Position numbers and translations under genes: made by a program. Positions 17,869-26,310 of a stretch of 61,606 nt of DNA are shown here, piece after piece (within the stretch, counting starts at the first letter, position 1; each line of letters begins with the position of its first letter). Source of the stretch: Sphingomonadaceae bacterium (lineage in GTDB: Bacteria; Pseudomonadota; Alphaproteobacteria; Sphingomonadales; Sphingomonadaceae); NCBI GenBank assembly GCA_947453945.1, contig CANGJB010000016.1, positions 1 through 61,606 of the forward strand, read 5' to 3'. The notes beneath the pieces are model-generated. The model had not been told where the DNA came from. It searched no databases and was given only the letters and a program-made list of their open reading frames with translations.

Positions 17869-19047
17869 TCAGGTTGCACGCAGCGCTGATAGCGCTTCAT
17901 GCCTGCGAATGGGAACAAGCAGCAGCGCATAGCTCACGACGAAGAGCGCCACACACAGCAGCTCCGCCGAACGATAGCCAGTGCCATCGAGCAGCTGGCC
18001 AGCAATCAGCGGTCCACCGCCAAGGCCGATCATCTGCATCATGATCGCGAACGACATCATCCGCCCGCTTTCATCGAAATCGCAAACCCGGCCAAGGATG
18101 AACGGCAGCACGAAGTTCCACAGCACATTGAACCCGCAGACACCCAGCACGAACAGCGTGAGGCTGGGCTTCCCGATCAGCAGAACGATGCTCACCGCAC
18201 CGGCGAGAATGCCAAACGCGATGGCGCCATTGCGGCTGATCCGCCCCGCCAGAAACACCGATGCAAGCGCCCCGCCCACCGCGAGGATCTGCGAAAGGAA
18301 CAGCGCGTCTGCCACCGCCTGCTCGGCCAGTCCCGCACCGATGCCGACAAGGAACAGCACCGCCCAGGCGATCCCTTGCGCGATGTTGTAGGCCAGCACG
18401 CCCGCCAGCGCGACGACGAGCAGCGGGGTTGCCAGCTGGCGCGCTTCCGGGTTGACCATTTCATCGGCGGAATACGCATGCGGGAGGAACGGCAGCGTGC
18501 CGAGCGAGAGCAGCGACAGCACCGCAAAAGCACCGAACATCGCATCAAGACCGTGGGAATCGAGAAACGCAGGCAGATACCAAAGGCCGAACGCGCCATA
18601 AGTCAGCAGCAGCGTAAGATAGAGCGCAAGATTGCGCTCGGCCCGGATGGTGACGCCGACGAAAGTGAAGCTGATCGAGGTGATCGTCCCCTCACCCAGT
18701 CCGGCGACAAACCGCGCAGCCTCGAACGGACCGCCCTGCGCCGCGCCGATCGACGCGAAATCGCCAAGCGCGGCGACAATGAGACCGCCCGCGACAACCC
18801 AGCGCCAGTTGATCCGCGTGCCCCACAGCGCCATGAACACGGTCGCCAGCGCCACGCCGAGCATTTCAACGCCCGCGAGATTGACCGCTGCTGCCTCGCT
18901 CACCTGAAGCTGGGTAACATAGCCCTGCACGATGCCCGGCTGGATGATGAACGAGAGCACACCAATCGTGCCGAGGATCACCGCACACAGGATCGCGGGC
19001 CAGCCGTTGACATCGATATCCCGCCGCATGTGCGTTGACTTGGCCAT
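17869..19047 (-). CDS. MFS transporter
   Basis: 392 aa from the ATG at 19047 (GGGGAG upstream); an ATG at 19101 would add 18 poorly fitting residues. Twelve hydrophobic segments with the central loop around residues 190-210 (PHAYSADEMVNPEARQ). First gene of the operon with gabD and gabT, 23 bp before gabD, so it probably imports the amine, amino acid or drug-like precursor that ends as GABA. No motif defines the substrate. Confidence 0.85.
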   Translation of the reverse strand: MAKSTHMRRDIDVNGWPAILCAVILGTIGVLSFIIQPGIVQGYVTQLQVSEAAAVNLAGVEMLGVALATVFMALWGTRINWRWVVAGGLIVAALGDFASIGAAQGGPFEAARFVAGLGEGTITSISFTFVGVTIRAERNLALYLTLLLTYGAFGLWYLPAFLDSHGLDAMFGAFAVLSLLSLGTLPFLPHAYSADEMVNPEARQLATPLLVVALAGVLAYNIAQGIAWAVLFLVGIGAGLAEQAVADALFLSQILAVGGALASVFLAGRISRNGAIAFGILAGAVSIVLLIGKPSLTLFVLGVCGFNVLWNFVLPFILGRVCDFDESGRMMSFAIMMQMIGLGGGPLIAGQLLDGTGYRSAELLCVALFVVSYALLLVPIRRHEALSALRAT

Positions 19048-19160
19048 CGGCACTCTGTCTCCCCGAAGTACCTCGGCGCCCTTGCATGGCAGGCGCGTCA
19101 CCGCTTGGCAGGATCGGACATTCCAGCCGCCGCGTCCATGCCTCAGCTCATGTATTTTTG

Positions 19161-19187
19161 GATCAATTTTTGAAGTTTAAGATCAAT
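19161..19187. promoter_or_regulatory. Direct repeat GATCAAT, 20-bp period (candidate AraC site)
   Basis: GATCAAT occurs at 19161-19167 and again at 19181-19187, two helical turns apart, in the AT-rich part of the 209-bp divergent region between the MFS-gabD-gabT operon and an AraC-family gene. AraC-type regulators usually bind direct repeats about 21 bp apart, so this is the best operator candidate here. Confidence 0.45.
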
Positions 19188-19256
19188 ATCGGTATGAGCC
19201 GAATCGCTTAGCCTTGCGCTACAACACCACGCGCGCGTGGGCCCCGGGGAGACAGC

Positions 19257-20255
19257 ATGGCACCAGCGACCGTACGCGCCGCCGCAATGAACGGCTGGGA
19301 GAGCTATCTGGAAGGCATTGTTCTCGAAGAACGGGCCGCCGTGCCCGCCCCGGAATCCATGCCGCTGGCCGAATTCGTGCGTTTCTCCGAAGCCGTGGTG
19401 GCGCGCACCCGCGATGTCGCAATCCCGTGGCTCGCTGGTGGCAACTATGATCTCGCCGAGCTCGGCCCGCTGGGCGATGCGATCAACAGCGCAGGCAAAA
19501 TCGGATCGGCGCTGCGCCGCCTCGTCGATTTCTTCTCGCTGCTGCAGGATTGCACCGATATCCGCCTTGGCCTTGAGGATGACATGGCCTCGGTCAGCTA
19601 CCGCATTCTCGATCCCGATATCTGGCCGCGCCATCATGATGCGATGTTTACGTTGGGCATCGTCAGCCAGATCCTGAGGCGCAGCACAAGCGGGCATCCG
19701 GGGGGCGCATGGGACAAGATCGAGTTCGCATTCGAGGCGGAAAGCCACGAAATGCGCGGCGATATCGGCAAGGTCGTGCGCGCGCCGTGCACCTTCGGCG
19801 CGGACAGCAACCAGATCCGTTTTCCCGCCGCCATGCTCGATCTCGCCCTGCCCGCCGCAGCAAACCCGGCCGCGATGGACGTGCGCTTGCTCAGCCGTTC
19901 GATCGTCGAAAAGCGGCGCGAGACCCCGCTGGTCGACCGGCTCAGCCAGATGGTACTGCGCGATCTCAACACTTGCGGCATCGAGCAGGAGCGCCTTGCC
20001 CGCGAGATCGGCATGTCGAGTCGCACCATGCGCCGCAAACTGACCGAACAGGGCAGCTCTTTCCAGCAGGTGCTCGATGGATGCCGGATGCGGCAGGCCG
20101 TGTTCGAGTTTCGCGTGCGGCCCGATTTGTCGATCGCGCAGATCGCGCTAAGGCTTGGCTATGCCGAGCACAGCAACTTCACCCGCGCATTCCACCGCTG
20201 GAGCGGGGTTTCCCCGCAAGCCTATCGGACAAAGCTTGCTGCCACCGCGCACTGA
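19257..20255 (+). CDS. AraC-family regulator
   Basis: 332 aa. The N-terminal ~200 residues resemble the Arabinose_bd effector domain seen in OruR/ArgR-like proteins. The C-terminal HTH pair at about 235-328 includes ERLAREIGMSSRTMRRKLTEQGSSFQQVLD and the signature RLGYAEHSNFTRAFHRWSGVSPQAYR. It is divergent from MFS-gabD-gabT and 15 bp upstream of a glutamine amidotransferase gene on its own strand, so it probably controls both arms of an amine/GABA module. Confidence 0.9.
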   Translation: MAPATVRAAAMNGWESYLEGIVLEERAAVPAPESMPLAEFVRFSEAVVARTRDVAIPWLAGGNYDLAELGPLGDAINSAGKIGSALRRLVDFFSLLQDCTDIRLGLEDDMASVSYRILDPDIWPRHHDAMFTLGIVSQILRRSTSGHPGGAWDKIEFAFEAESHEMRGDIGKVVRAPCTFGADSNQIRFPAAMLDLALPAAANPAAMDVRLLSRSIVEKRRETPLVDRLSQMVLRDLNTCGIEQERLAREIGMSSRTMRRKLTEQGSSFQQVLDGCRMRQAVFEFRVRPDLSIAQIALRLGYAEHSNFTRAFHRWSGVSPQAYRTKLAATAH

Positions 20256-20270
20256 TCTTCAGGACCTGAC

Positions 20271-21104
20271 ATGACCCGACTGCTGCTGATGGAAGGCAAT
20301 ACCGCCGAAAAATGCGCGCGCGCCCATGAACTCGGCGTGCGCACGTCCAGCGAGATCTACATCGAGGCGATTGCCGCGCATTACCCGGATATCGCCCTCG
20401 ATGTGCTGAACGGCGCTGATGCTGGCGAGGCGATCCCCGGCGGACGAACCTGGGCCGACTATGACGGGTTCGTGGTGACGGGCTCCGCGCTCCATGCCTA
20501 CGATCCCGAATTTGCCGTCACCAACCAGATCGCTTTGCTGGCTGAGGCGGCGGACGCTGGCCTCCCCATCTTCGGGTCGTGCTGGGGCCTCCAGATCGCC
20601 GCAGTCGCGGCGGGCGGCGAAGTGGCGTTCAATCCCAAGGGCCGCGAAGTGGGTTTTGCGCGCAAGATCCTGCTGAACGATGCCGGCCGCGCGCACCCCA
20701 TGTTCAACGGCAAGGCGGCGGTGTTCGATGCGCCTTGCATCCATTACGATGAAGTGATCCGCCTTCCGGAAAGCGCGACACTCCTCGCCTCCAACGCGCA
20801 CAGCGAAATTCAGGCGGCGGTGATCCCTCTGGGCCGCAGCGAAGTCTGGGCGGTCCAGTATCACCCCGAGTTCGATCTTGGCCAACTCGTCCAGCTCTAC
20901 ACGCTCTATGCCGAGGATATGGTCACCCAAGGCTTCTTTGCCGATATGGCCGAGCTGGTGGCTTACCGCGACAAGCTCACCGCACTGGCGGCCAATCCGG
21001 CTGACGCGGGTCTCGCGTGGCAGCTGGGTGTGGATGAAGACGTGCTCGACAACCGCACTCGCCGCGCCGAAATCCTGGCGTGGATCGAGGCGAAGGTTCT
21101 CTGA
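20271..21104 (+). CDS. Class I glutamine amidotransferase-like hydrolase
   Basis: 277 aa. A Cys-His-Glu triad is seen at C104 (GSCWGLQ), H198 and E200 (YHPEF), as in GuaA-type GATase domains. No synthetase domain is attached, so it probably acts as a free gamma-glutamyl hydrolase. Known stand-alone relatives pair with glutamine-synthetase-like ligases in aniline breakdown (AtdA1/AtdA2, TdnQ/TdnT) and play the same role as PuuD in the putrescine pathway. Such a ligase lies 2.4 kb away. Co-transcribed with the AraC gene. Role inferred from context. Confidence 0.85.
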   Translation: MTRLLLMEGNTAEKCARAHELGVRTSSEIYIEAIAAHYPDIALDVLNGADAGEAIPGGRTWADYDGFVVTGSALHAYDPEFAVTNQIALLAEAADAGLPIFGSCWGLQIAAVAAGGEVAFNPKGREVGFARKILLNDAGRAHPMFNGKAAVFDAPCIHYDEVIRLPESATLLASNAHSEIQAAVIPLGRSEVWAVQYHPEFDLGQLVQLYTLYAEDMVTQGFFADMAELVAYRDKLTALAANPADAGLAWQLGVDEDVLDNRTRRAEILAWIEAKVL

Positions 21105-21111
21105 TTTTCCA

Positions 21112-21198
21112 CTTCGTCATTCCCGCGAAGGCGGGAATCCAGAGCGGCTTGCACTGCGTATCGGGCTCTGGATTCCGCCTTCGCGAGAATGACGAAGG
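21112..21198. repeat. REP-like inverted pair
   Basis: CGTCATTCCCGCGAAGGCGGGAATCCAGAGC followed by the inverted partner GCTCTGGATTCCGCCTTCGCGAGAATGACGA, between the amidotransferase gene and the converging dioxygenase gene. This is the last copy in the window. Confidence 0.8.
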
Positions 21199-21241
21199 AG
21201 AGGGCGGGAACAACGAAGGCAAAGGGGCGCGGGCCGGCGCC

Positions 21242-22096
21242 TTACATATCAAACCACACATGCACCTGGCTGGTGCCGGTCGCGTTTTCATAGTCTGAAA
21301 ACTGCCGGCCCCTGGCCTTCCACTCATGTCCGCCGCAGGCCGCCGCCATCATCAGATAATGGCCGAAACGTGCTTCCGGCGCGTGGCGCAGATAGTCCGG
21401 CATCGTGTCGATCACTGCGGCGTGGTTACCTTCCGCAAACCAGCGCAGCCGCTCGAGGTCCGCCTCGCGCGCTTCGGCGCTGGAAATGTGGATCGGGTCC
21501 GAAGCTTCATGCGCTGCAATCTGGTCGAACGGCCAGAAGCGGTGGCTCATCGAGCCGCTGGCGATCAGCACCACGCGCTTGTCTGATTCGCGGATTGCCT
21601 GCCCGATCCCGGCGCCGACAGCGAGAAAGTTGTGCGGCTCGCCCGAATAGGCGTGGCTCACCGAAATCCACTGCTCCTCACCCTGCAGGAAGGTTGAGAG
21701 GTTCACGGTGGGATAGTGCATCGGCAAATACGGATCGTCGTTCGCCGTTGTGCGAACCCCATGCTCGCTGGCGCGCGCGGCCATCGCGTGGGCAAGATCG
21801 GGGCAGCCCGGAATATCGTAGGGAATCTGCTTCATCCCGCGCGGCAATTCGTCGGATGTGAAGCGCCCGCTGCGCCGCTCGTGCGCAGCGATGCAGAACT
21901 CCACGATAGTGAACCAGTGCGTATCGAACAGCACGATAACATCGGGCTTCAACACATCGAGCACTTCGCTTTTCAGGCGGCGCAATCCCGGCACAAGGCT
22001 GATTTCCTTGCCTTCGTTGAGCTCAAGGCGATCCGCCTCGGACATCATGATGGTCGGCGCATGCGCCACCAGCCCGGCTCCGATGATTTCGCCCAT
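21242..22096 (-). CDS. Class III (LigB-type) extradiol dioxygenase, HpaD-like
   Basis: 284 aa, the length of the LigB-fold homoprotocatechuate 2,3-dioxygenases. Metal histidines are expected at H12 (GLVAHAPT) and H60 (VLFDTHWF). The blocks ELPRGMKQIPYDIPGCPDL and LIASGSMSHRFWP match the HpaD family as remembered. The enzyme would cleave a catechol-type ring next to the diol using Fe(II) and O2, yielding a semialdehyde for an HpaE-like dehydrogenase such as the one encoded at 24.8 kb. It is divergent from the P450 operon (141 bp between starts), so shared control is likely. The exact catechol is unknown. Confidence 0.85.
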   Translation of the reverse strand: MGEIIGAGLVAHAPTIMMSEADRLELNEGKEISLVPGLRRLKSEVLDVLKPDVIVLFDTHWFTIVEFCIAAHERRSGRFTSDELPRGMKQIPYDIPGCPDLAHAMAARASEHGVRTTANDDPYLPMHYPTVNLSTFLQGEEQWISVSHAYSGEPHNFLAVGAGIGQAIRESDKRVVLIASGSMSHRFWPFDQIAAHEASDPIHISSAEAREADLERLRWFAEGNHAAVIDTMPDYLRHAPEARFGHYLMMAAACGGHEWKARGRQFSDYENATGTSQVHVWFDM

Positions 22097-22237
22097 GTTG
22101 CGGCTCCTTGCGATTGGTTACGCCTCTCAATAGGCCCGCCGCGCGCGCACCAGAAGGCCCCTCCACCACTCTGTCCGGTTCTGCCAAGTCCCCTGCCCGC
22201 TGCTGCGCCTAGCACGGCAATTGAACTGGAGGTTCCC

Positions 22238-23503
22238 ATGCTCTTTGCCTTCTCGCGTCAGGCCGATCCCAATGTCGATCTGTCATCGCTCGATGCCTTC
22301 AACGAAGGCGCGCCCTTTGCGACCTTCGAACGTATGCGCCGCGAGGACCCGATGGCGTGGTCCGAAATGACGAGCGGCGAGAAGGGCTTCTGGTCGGTCA
22401 CCCGCCATGCCGATCTGCTGGATCTCAACCGGCAAGCCGACCTCCTCTCCTCTGCACGCGGCATCCGCATGGAGGATCAGTCGATGGAGGAAGTGGAAGC
22501 GCGCAAGACCTTCCAGGAAACCGATGCGCCGCACCACCGGGGCTTCCGCGCGCTGGTGTCCAAGGCTTTCTCCAAGAGCACCGTCGCGCAGTTCGAGGTC
22601 CAGATCCGCAAGATTGTGACCGAACTGCTCGATGTCGCACTGGCCGAAGGCGAATTTGATGCGGTGGACCGTATCGCACGGCGCCTGCCGATGCAGATGC
22701 TGGCGCAGATCATGGGCGTGCCGCAGGAAGACGGGCCGTGGCTCGTGGAAAAGGGCGATGCGCTGATTTCCAACGCCGATCCGGACTACACCGATTTCGT
22801 GGTCGATCAGCTGGACGGCGATGCCTATCGCATGCTGCCGTTCCGCTCGCCCGCGGCGGTCGATCTATTTGACTACGCGAACAAGCTGCTCGACCGAATG
22901 GACGCTGGCGAAGAGATCGGCGTGCTCAACTTGTGCCGCGCCCCGACCAACAGCGGCGCGCAGATGTCGCGCGATGAATTCCGCAATTTCTTCTGCCTGC
23001 TGGTCGCCGCCGGAAACGACACCACGCGCTATTCGATCTCTGCCACGATCCATGCGCTGGCCAACGATCCGGCGCTGCTGAAGCAGCTCCAGAACTGGCA
23101 GTTTGCCAGCTGGGAAGGAGCGGCGGATGAAATGATCCGCTATGCTTCTCCCACCACGCACTTCCGCCGCACCGCCATGCGCGATTTCACTTTCCACGGC
23201 AAACAGGTCCGTGAAGGTGACAAGGTGCTGCTGTGGTTCATGTCCGGCAACCGCGATGAGACCGCGATTGCCGATCCCTACCGCATCGATCTGACACGCG
23301 AACGCAACCCGTTTCTCTCCTTCGGCCAGGGCGGCCCGCATATCTGCCTTGGCATGTGGCTGGCCAAGCTTGAAGTCGCCATCGTCATGCAGGAACTGGC
23401 CAAGCGCCTGACCGGCATCGAACAGATGAGCGACCATGCGTTTTTGCGCAGCAATTTCATTCACGGCATAAAGCATCTGCCGGTGCGCGTGACCGCGCGC
23501 TGA
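22238..23503 (+). CDS. Cytochrome P450
   Basis: 421 aa from the ATG after GGAGG (6-nt spacing). The oxygen-binding I-helix motif AAGNDTT (257-263), ExxR (E298-R301) and heme ligand C370 are all intact. The heme loop FGQGGPHIC has one residue more than the common FGxGxHxC loop, as in the CYP124/125-type soluble P450s that hydroxylate lipids and sterols. First gene of a tight operon with the glutamine-synthetase-like and aldehyde dehydrogenase genes (11-bp and 9-bp gaps). No ferredoxin or reductase gene is present, so electrons must come from partners elsewhere. Substrate unknown; an amine is suggested only by the operon. Confidence 0.93.
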   Translation: MLFAFSRQADPNVDLSSLDAFNEGAPFATFERMRREDPMAWSEMTSGEKGFWSVTRHADLLDLNRQADLLSSARGIRMEDQSMEEVEARKTFQETDAPHHRGFRALVSKAFSKSTVAQFEVQIRKIVTELLDVALAEGEFDAVDRIARRLPMQMLAQIMGVPQEDGPWLVEKGDALISNADPDYTDFVVDQLDGDAYRMLPFRSPAAVDLFDYANKLLDRMDAGEEIGVLNLCRAPTNSGAQMSRDEFRNFFCLLVAAGNDTTRYSISATIHALANDPALLKQLQNWQFASWEGAADEMIRYASPTTHFRRTAMRDFTFHGKQVREGDKVLLWFMSGNRDETAIADPYRIDLTRERNPFLSFGQGGPHICLGMWLAKLEVAIVMQELAKRLTGIEQMSDHAFLRSNFIHGIKHLPVRVTAR

Positions 23504-23514
23504 GGGGGAGAGAG

Positions 23515-24840
23515 ATGAACCACATGTCCAAGATCGAACCCGGCCAGGTGCGCGCGGAGGGCTTTGAGCGCTGCCGCATTCTGTTTGCGGATCAGCTCAA
23601 TCTCGCGCGCGGCAAGTATGTACCGATGAGCGAGGCGGCCAAGGGCCATGCACGCATGTGCGTCGGCACGTTTGCGGTCACTTATGACAAGGCGCTGGTG
23701 GCGGCGCCCGGCGGCGGGCTGCTCACCGGCCTGCCGGACATGGAAGTCACCTTCGATCCTGCGGCCTTGCGCCCCTCATGGGAGCCGAACACCCACATCG
23801 CGCTGGGCGCACTGCGCTTCCAGAACGAACCCTTCGCGCTGTGCGGCCGCTCGGCGCTGGCCCGCGCGATCGAGGCATGGCGCGCGCGCGGGCTCGATCC
23901 GATGATCGGCATCGAGATGGAAGCCTATGTATTCCAGCGCGGACCGGACGGCGATTGGGTGCCCTATGATACCCCCGGCGCCTTCGTTTATGGCACTGGC
24001 CCCTTCGCCGATCCGGCGGGCCTGATCGAGGAGATATGGGCCACGGCCGCGGCCTGCGGCATTCCGATTGAATCCATCAACGCCGAATACGACGCCCCGC
24101 AGTTCGAACTTACGCTGCGCTATGCCGATGCGATGAAGGCGGCGGACGATGCGTTCCTGTTCCGCCAGATGGCGCGCGAAGTGCTCTACAAGCGCGGCTA
24201 CCTGCTCTCGTTCCTGCCCAAGCCGTTCGCGGAGAAGAGCGGCAGCGGGTTGCACTTCAACCTGAGCTTCACGGGGGCCGATGGCAGCAACGCCTTTGCC
24301 GATGATGTGGCGAGCGGCACCTTGTCTGGCACCATGAAAGGCGCCATCGCCGGGATGCTGCACCACCATGAGGCGCTCGCCGCGATCATGGCGCCGATTA
24401 CCCAGAGCTACGCGCGGCTCCAGCCCGCCAGCCTTTCGGGTTACTGGGCCAACTGGGGCATCGACCACCGCAGCGTGACAGTGCGCGTCTCGGCCGAGAC
24501 CGGCCCCGCCGCGCGGATCGAGCACCGCATGGCCGATTGCGCCGCCAGTCCCTATTTCGCGATGGCCGCGCTGCTGCAGGCCGCGCTGCTGGGCCTTGAG
24601 AACGGCTACGAACTGCCCCCCGAGGAAGTCAACGACGGGCTGGAGACGATCAGCACCGACCGCCACGCCCCCCACGATCTCGGCTCCGCGCTCGATGCGC
24701 TGGAGGCGGACACCGTGCTTTCGGCTGCTGTCGGGCAGGAACTGATCGACAACTTCGTCGCCATCAAGCGCGAGGAAGTGCGGATCGTTTCCGAGAAAAC
24801 CGAAGACGAGCAGTTCGCCTACTACCTGCACTATATCTGA
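23515..24840 (+). CDS. Glutamine synthetase-like gamma-glutamylamide ligase (PuuA/AtdA1/IpuC type)
   Basis: 441 aa. The fold signatures of type I glutamine synthetase are present: acidic metal ligands in GIEMEAYVF and INAEYDAPQFEL, GSGLHFNLS for the glutamate/metal region, and RIEHRMADCAASPYFAMAA near the C-terminus. It lacks the adenylylation-site region and is close in length to the ligases that join glutamate to amines (putrescine, aniline, isopropylamine) at the cost of ATP. SD GGGGGAGAG just before the start. In an operon after a P450 and before an aldehyde dehydrogenase, it probably gamma-glutamylates an amine made or used by the P450 and so protects it during oxidation. The amine is unknown. 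Confidence 0.87.
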   Translation: MNHMSKIEPGQVRAEGFERCRILFADQLNLARGKYVPMSEAAKGHARMCVGTFAVTYDKALVAAPGGGLLTGLPDMEVTFDPAALRPSWEPNTHIALGALRFQNEPFALCGRSALARAIEAWRARGLDPMIGIEMEAYVFQRGPDGDWVPYDTPGAFVYGTGPFADPAGLIEEIWATAAACGIPIESINAEYDAPQFELTLRYADAMKAADDAFLFRQMAREVLYKRGYLLSFLPKPFAEKSGSGLHFNLSFTGADGSNAFADDVASGTLSGTMKGAIAGMLHHHEALAAIMAPITQSYARLQPASLSGYWANWGIDHRSVTVRVSAETGPAARIEHRMADCAASPYFAMAALLQAALLGLENGYELPPEEVNDGLETISTDRHAPHDLGSALDALEADTVLSAAVGQELIDNFVAIKREEVRIVSEKTEDEQFAYYLHYI

Positions 24841-24849
24841 GAGCCCCCA

Positions 24850-26310
24850 ATGCGCGACCGCATCGATATCGACGGCCTGTCCGTCTCGCCCGATCATTTC
24901 ATCGGCGGGCAGCGCGTAACTTCGCCTGAAACCTTCGAGACGCGCTGTCCGTTCGATTGGTCGCGCAAACTGGCGGATATCGCGCGCGGCGATGCGCAGA
25001 CGGCGGCGCATGCTGCAGAAGCGGCGAGTGCCGCATTTCCCGGCTGGGCGGCACTGACAGCGGCAGAACGCGGCGCCTATCTGCACCGGCTGGCGGATCT
25101 GATCGAGGCCAATGTCGAAAAGCTCGCGATGGTCGAGTGCCTCGATATGGGCATGCTGCTTGAAAGCCTGCAGCTGCGCGTGATCCTGCGCGGCGCGGCC
25201 AATTTCCGGAATTACGCAGACCTTGCGACCGCGCATCAGGAACGCGTCTGGTCCTCACGCGGGACCGCCAATCGCGTGATCCGCATGCCGGCCGGCCCAG
25301 CGCTGATCATCACACCGTGGAATGCGCCGTTCATGCTCTCCACGTGGAAGTGCGCGCCCGCGCTGGCGGCAGGCAACACGGTGATCCTGAAACCCGCCGA
25401 CTGGTCGCCGCTCTCCGCCTCGGTATTGGCGGACCTTATCGCCGAAGCGGGTTTTCCTGCCGGCGTGTTCAATATCGTGCAGGGCCTCGGCGCCGAGCTT
25501 GGCAATGCGCTCACTTCCGATCCCCGGATCAAGCGCATCAGCTTTACCGGCAGCGTTCCCACCGCGCGGGTGATCGGCAAGGCGGCGGCGGAAAACATCG
25601 TGCCCTTCACCGCCGAGCTTGGCGGCAAATCGCCGCTGCTGGTCTTCGCGGATGCCGATCTGGATGCCGCCGCAAAGAAGGCGGCGGGCCAGTTCGATGA
25701 TAGCGGGCAGGTCTGCATGGCCGGCACGCGCATTATCGTGGAAGAAAGCGTGAAGGACGAATTCCTCGCAAAATTCCACGCGTATGCCGACGCGCATGTG
25801 ATGGGCGACAGCCGCGATCCCGCGACCACGATGTCGGCACTGATCCACCCGGTCCATGCAGACCGCGTGCTCGGCTTCATCGAACGCGCGCGGGCGGCGG
25901 GCGATACCATCGTGCGCGGCGGCAAGCGCTGGAAAGAAGGCGCGAACTGGATCGAGCCGACGCTGATCGTGCCAAAGGATAACCAGAGCGAAGTCGTCCA
26001 GAGCGAAGTGTTTGGCCCCGTGCTCACCTTCCAGACGTTCAAGGACGAGGCAGAGGGCGTGGCGCTTGCCAATTCGACCGCTTACGGCCTTTCCGGCATC
26101 GTCTACACCGGCAGCGAGGAGCGCGCCCACCGCGTTGGCCGCGCGGTGCGCGGCGGGACTGTTTGGGTCAACACGTTCCTGGTGCGCGATCTTACCGCAC
26201 CCTTTGGCGGCATCGGCATTTCAGGGATCGGGCGCGAAGGCGGCGACTATGCGCTTGATTTCCATTCCGACCTGAAGACCTTGCAGATCCTTGAAGGCAG
26301 CGTGCGCTAG
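24850..26310 (+). CDS. Aldehyde dehydrogenase, HpaE-like
   Basis: 486-aa NAD(P)-dependent enzyme: catalytic C289 (GQVCMAGTR), general base E256 (AELGGKSP), N158 (TPWNAPF). The C-terminal block VNTFLVRDLTAPFGG...GREGGDYALDF resembles 5-carboxymethyl-2-hydroxymuconate-semialdehyde dehydrogenase (HpaE) more than PuuC. Two roles fit: oxidising the ring-cleavage semialdehyde from the nearby HpaD-like enzyme, or oxidising a gamma-glutamyl-amino-aldehyde made in its own operon. Its 3' end overlaps that of the converging TetR gene by 4 bp. Confidence 0.9.
   Translation: MRDRIDIDGLSVSPDHFIGGQRVTSPETFETRCPFDWSRKLADIARGDAQTAAHAAEAASAAFPGWAALTAAERGAYLHRLADLIEANVEKLAMVECLDMGMLLESLQLRVILRGAANFRNYADLATAHQERVWSSRGTANRVIRMPAGPALIITPWNAPFMLSTWKCAPALAAGNTVILKPADWSPLSASVLADLIAEAGFPAGVFNIVQGLGAELGNALTSDPRIKRISFTGSVPTARVIGKAAAENIVPFTAELGGKSPLLVFADADLDAAAKKAAGQFDDSGQVCMAGTRIIVEESVKDEFLAKFHAYADAHVMGDSRDPATTMSALIHPVHADRVLGFIERARAAGDTIVRGGKRWKEGANWIEPTLIVPKDNQSEVVQSEVFGPVLTFQTFKDEAEGVALANSTAYGLSGIVYTGSEERAHRVGRAVRGGTVWVNTFLVRDLTAPFGGIGISGIGREGGDYALDFHSDLKTLQILEGSVR

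Noticed and set aside
21716..22237. Long N-terminal extension of the P450 gene
   Set aside because: The extension is antisense to the dioxygenase gene and has no P450 similarity; the ATG at 22238 has a proper SD.
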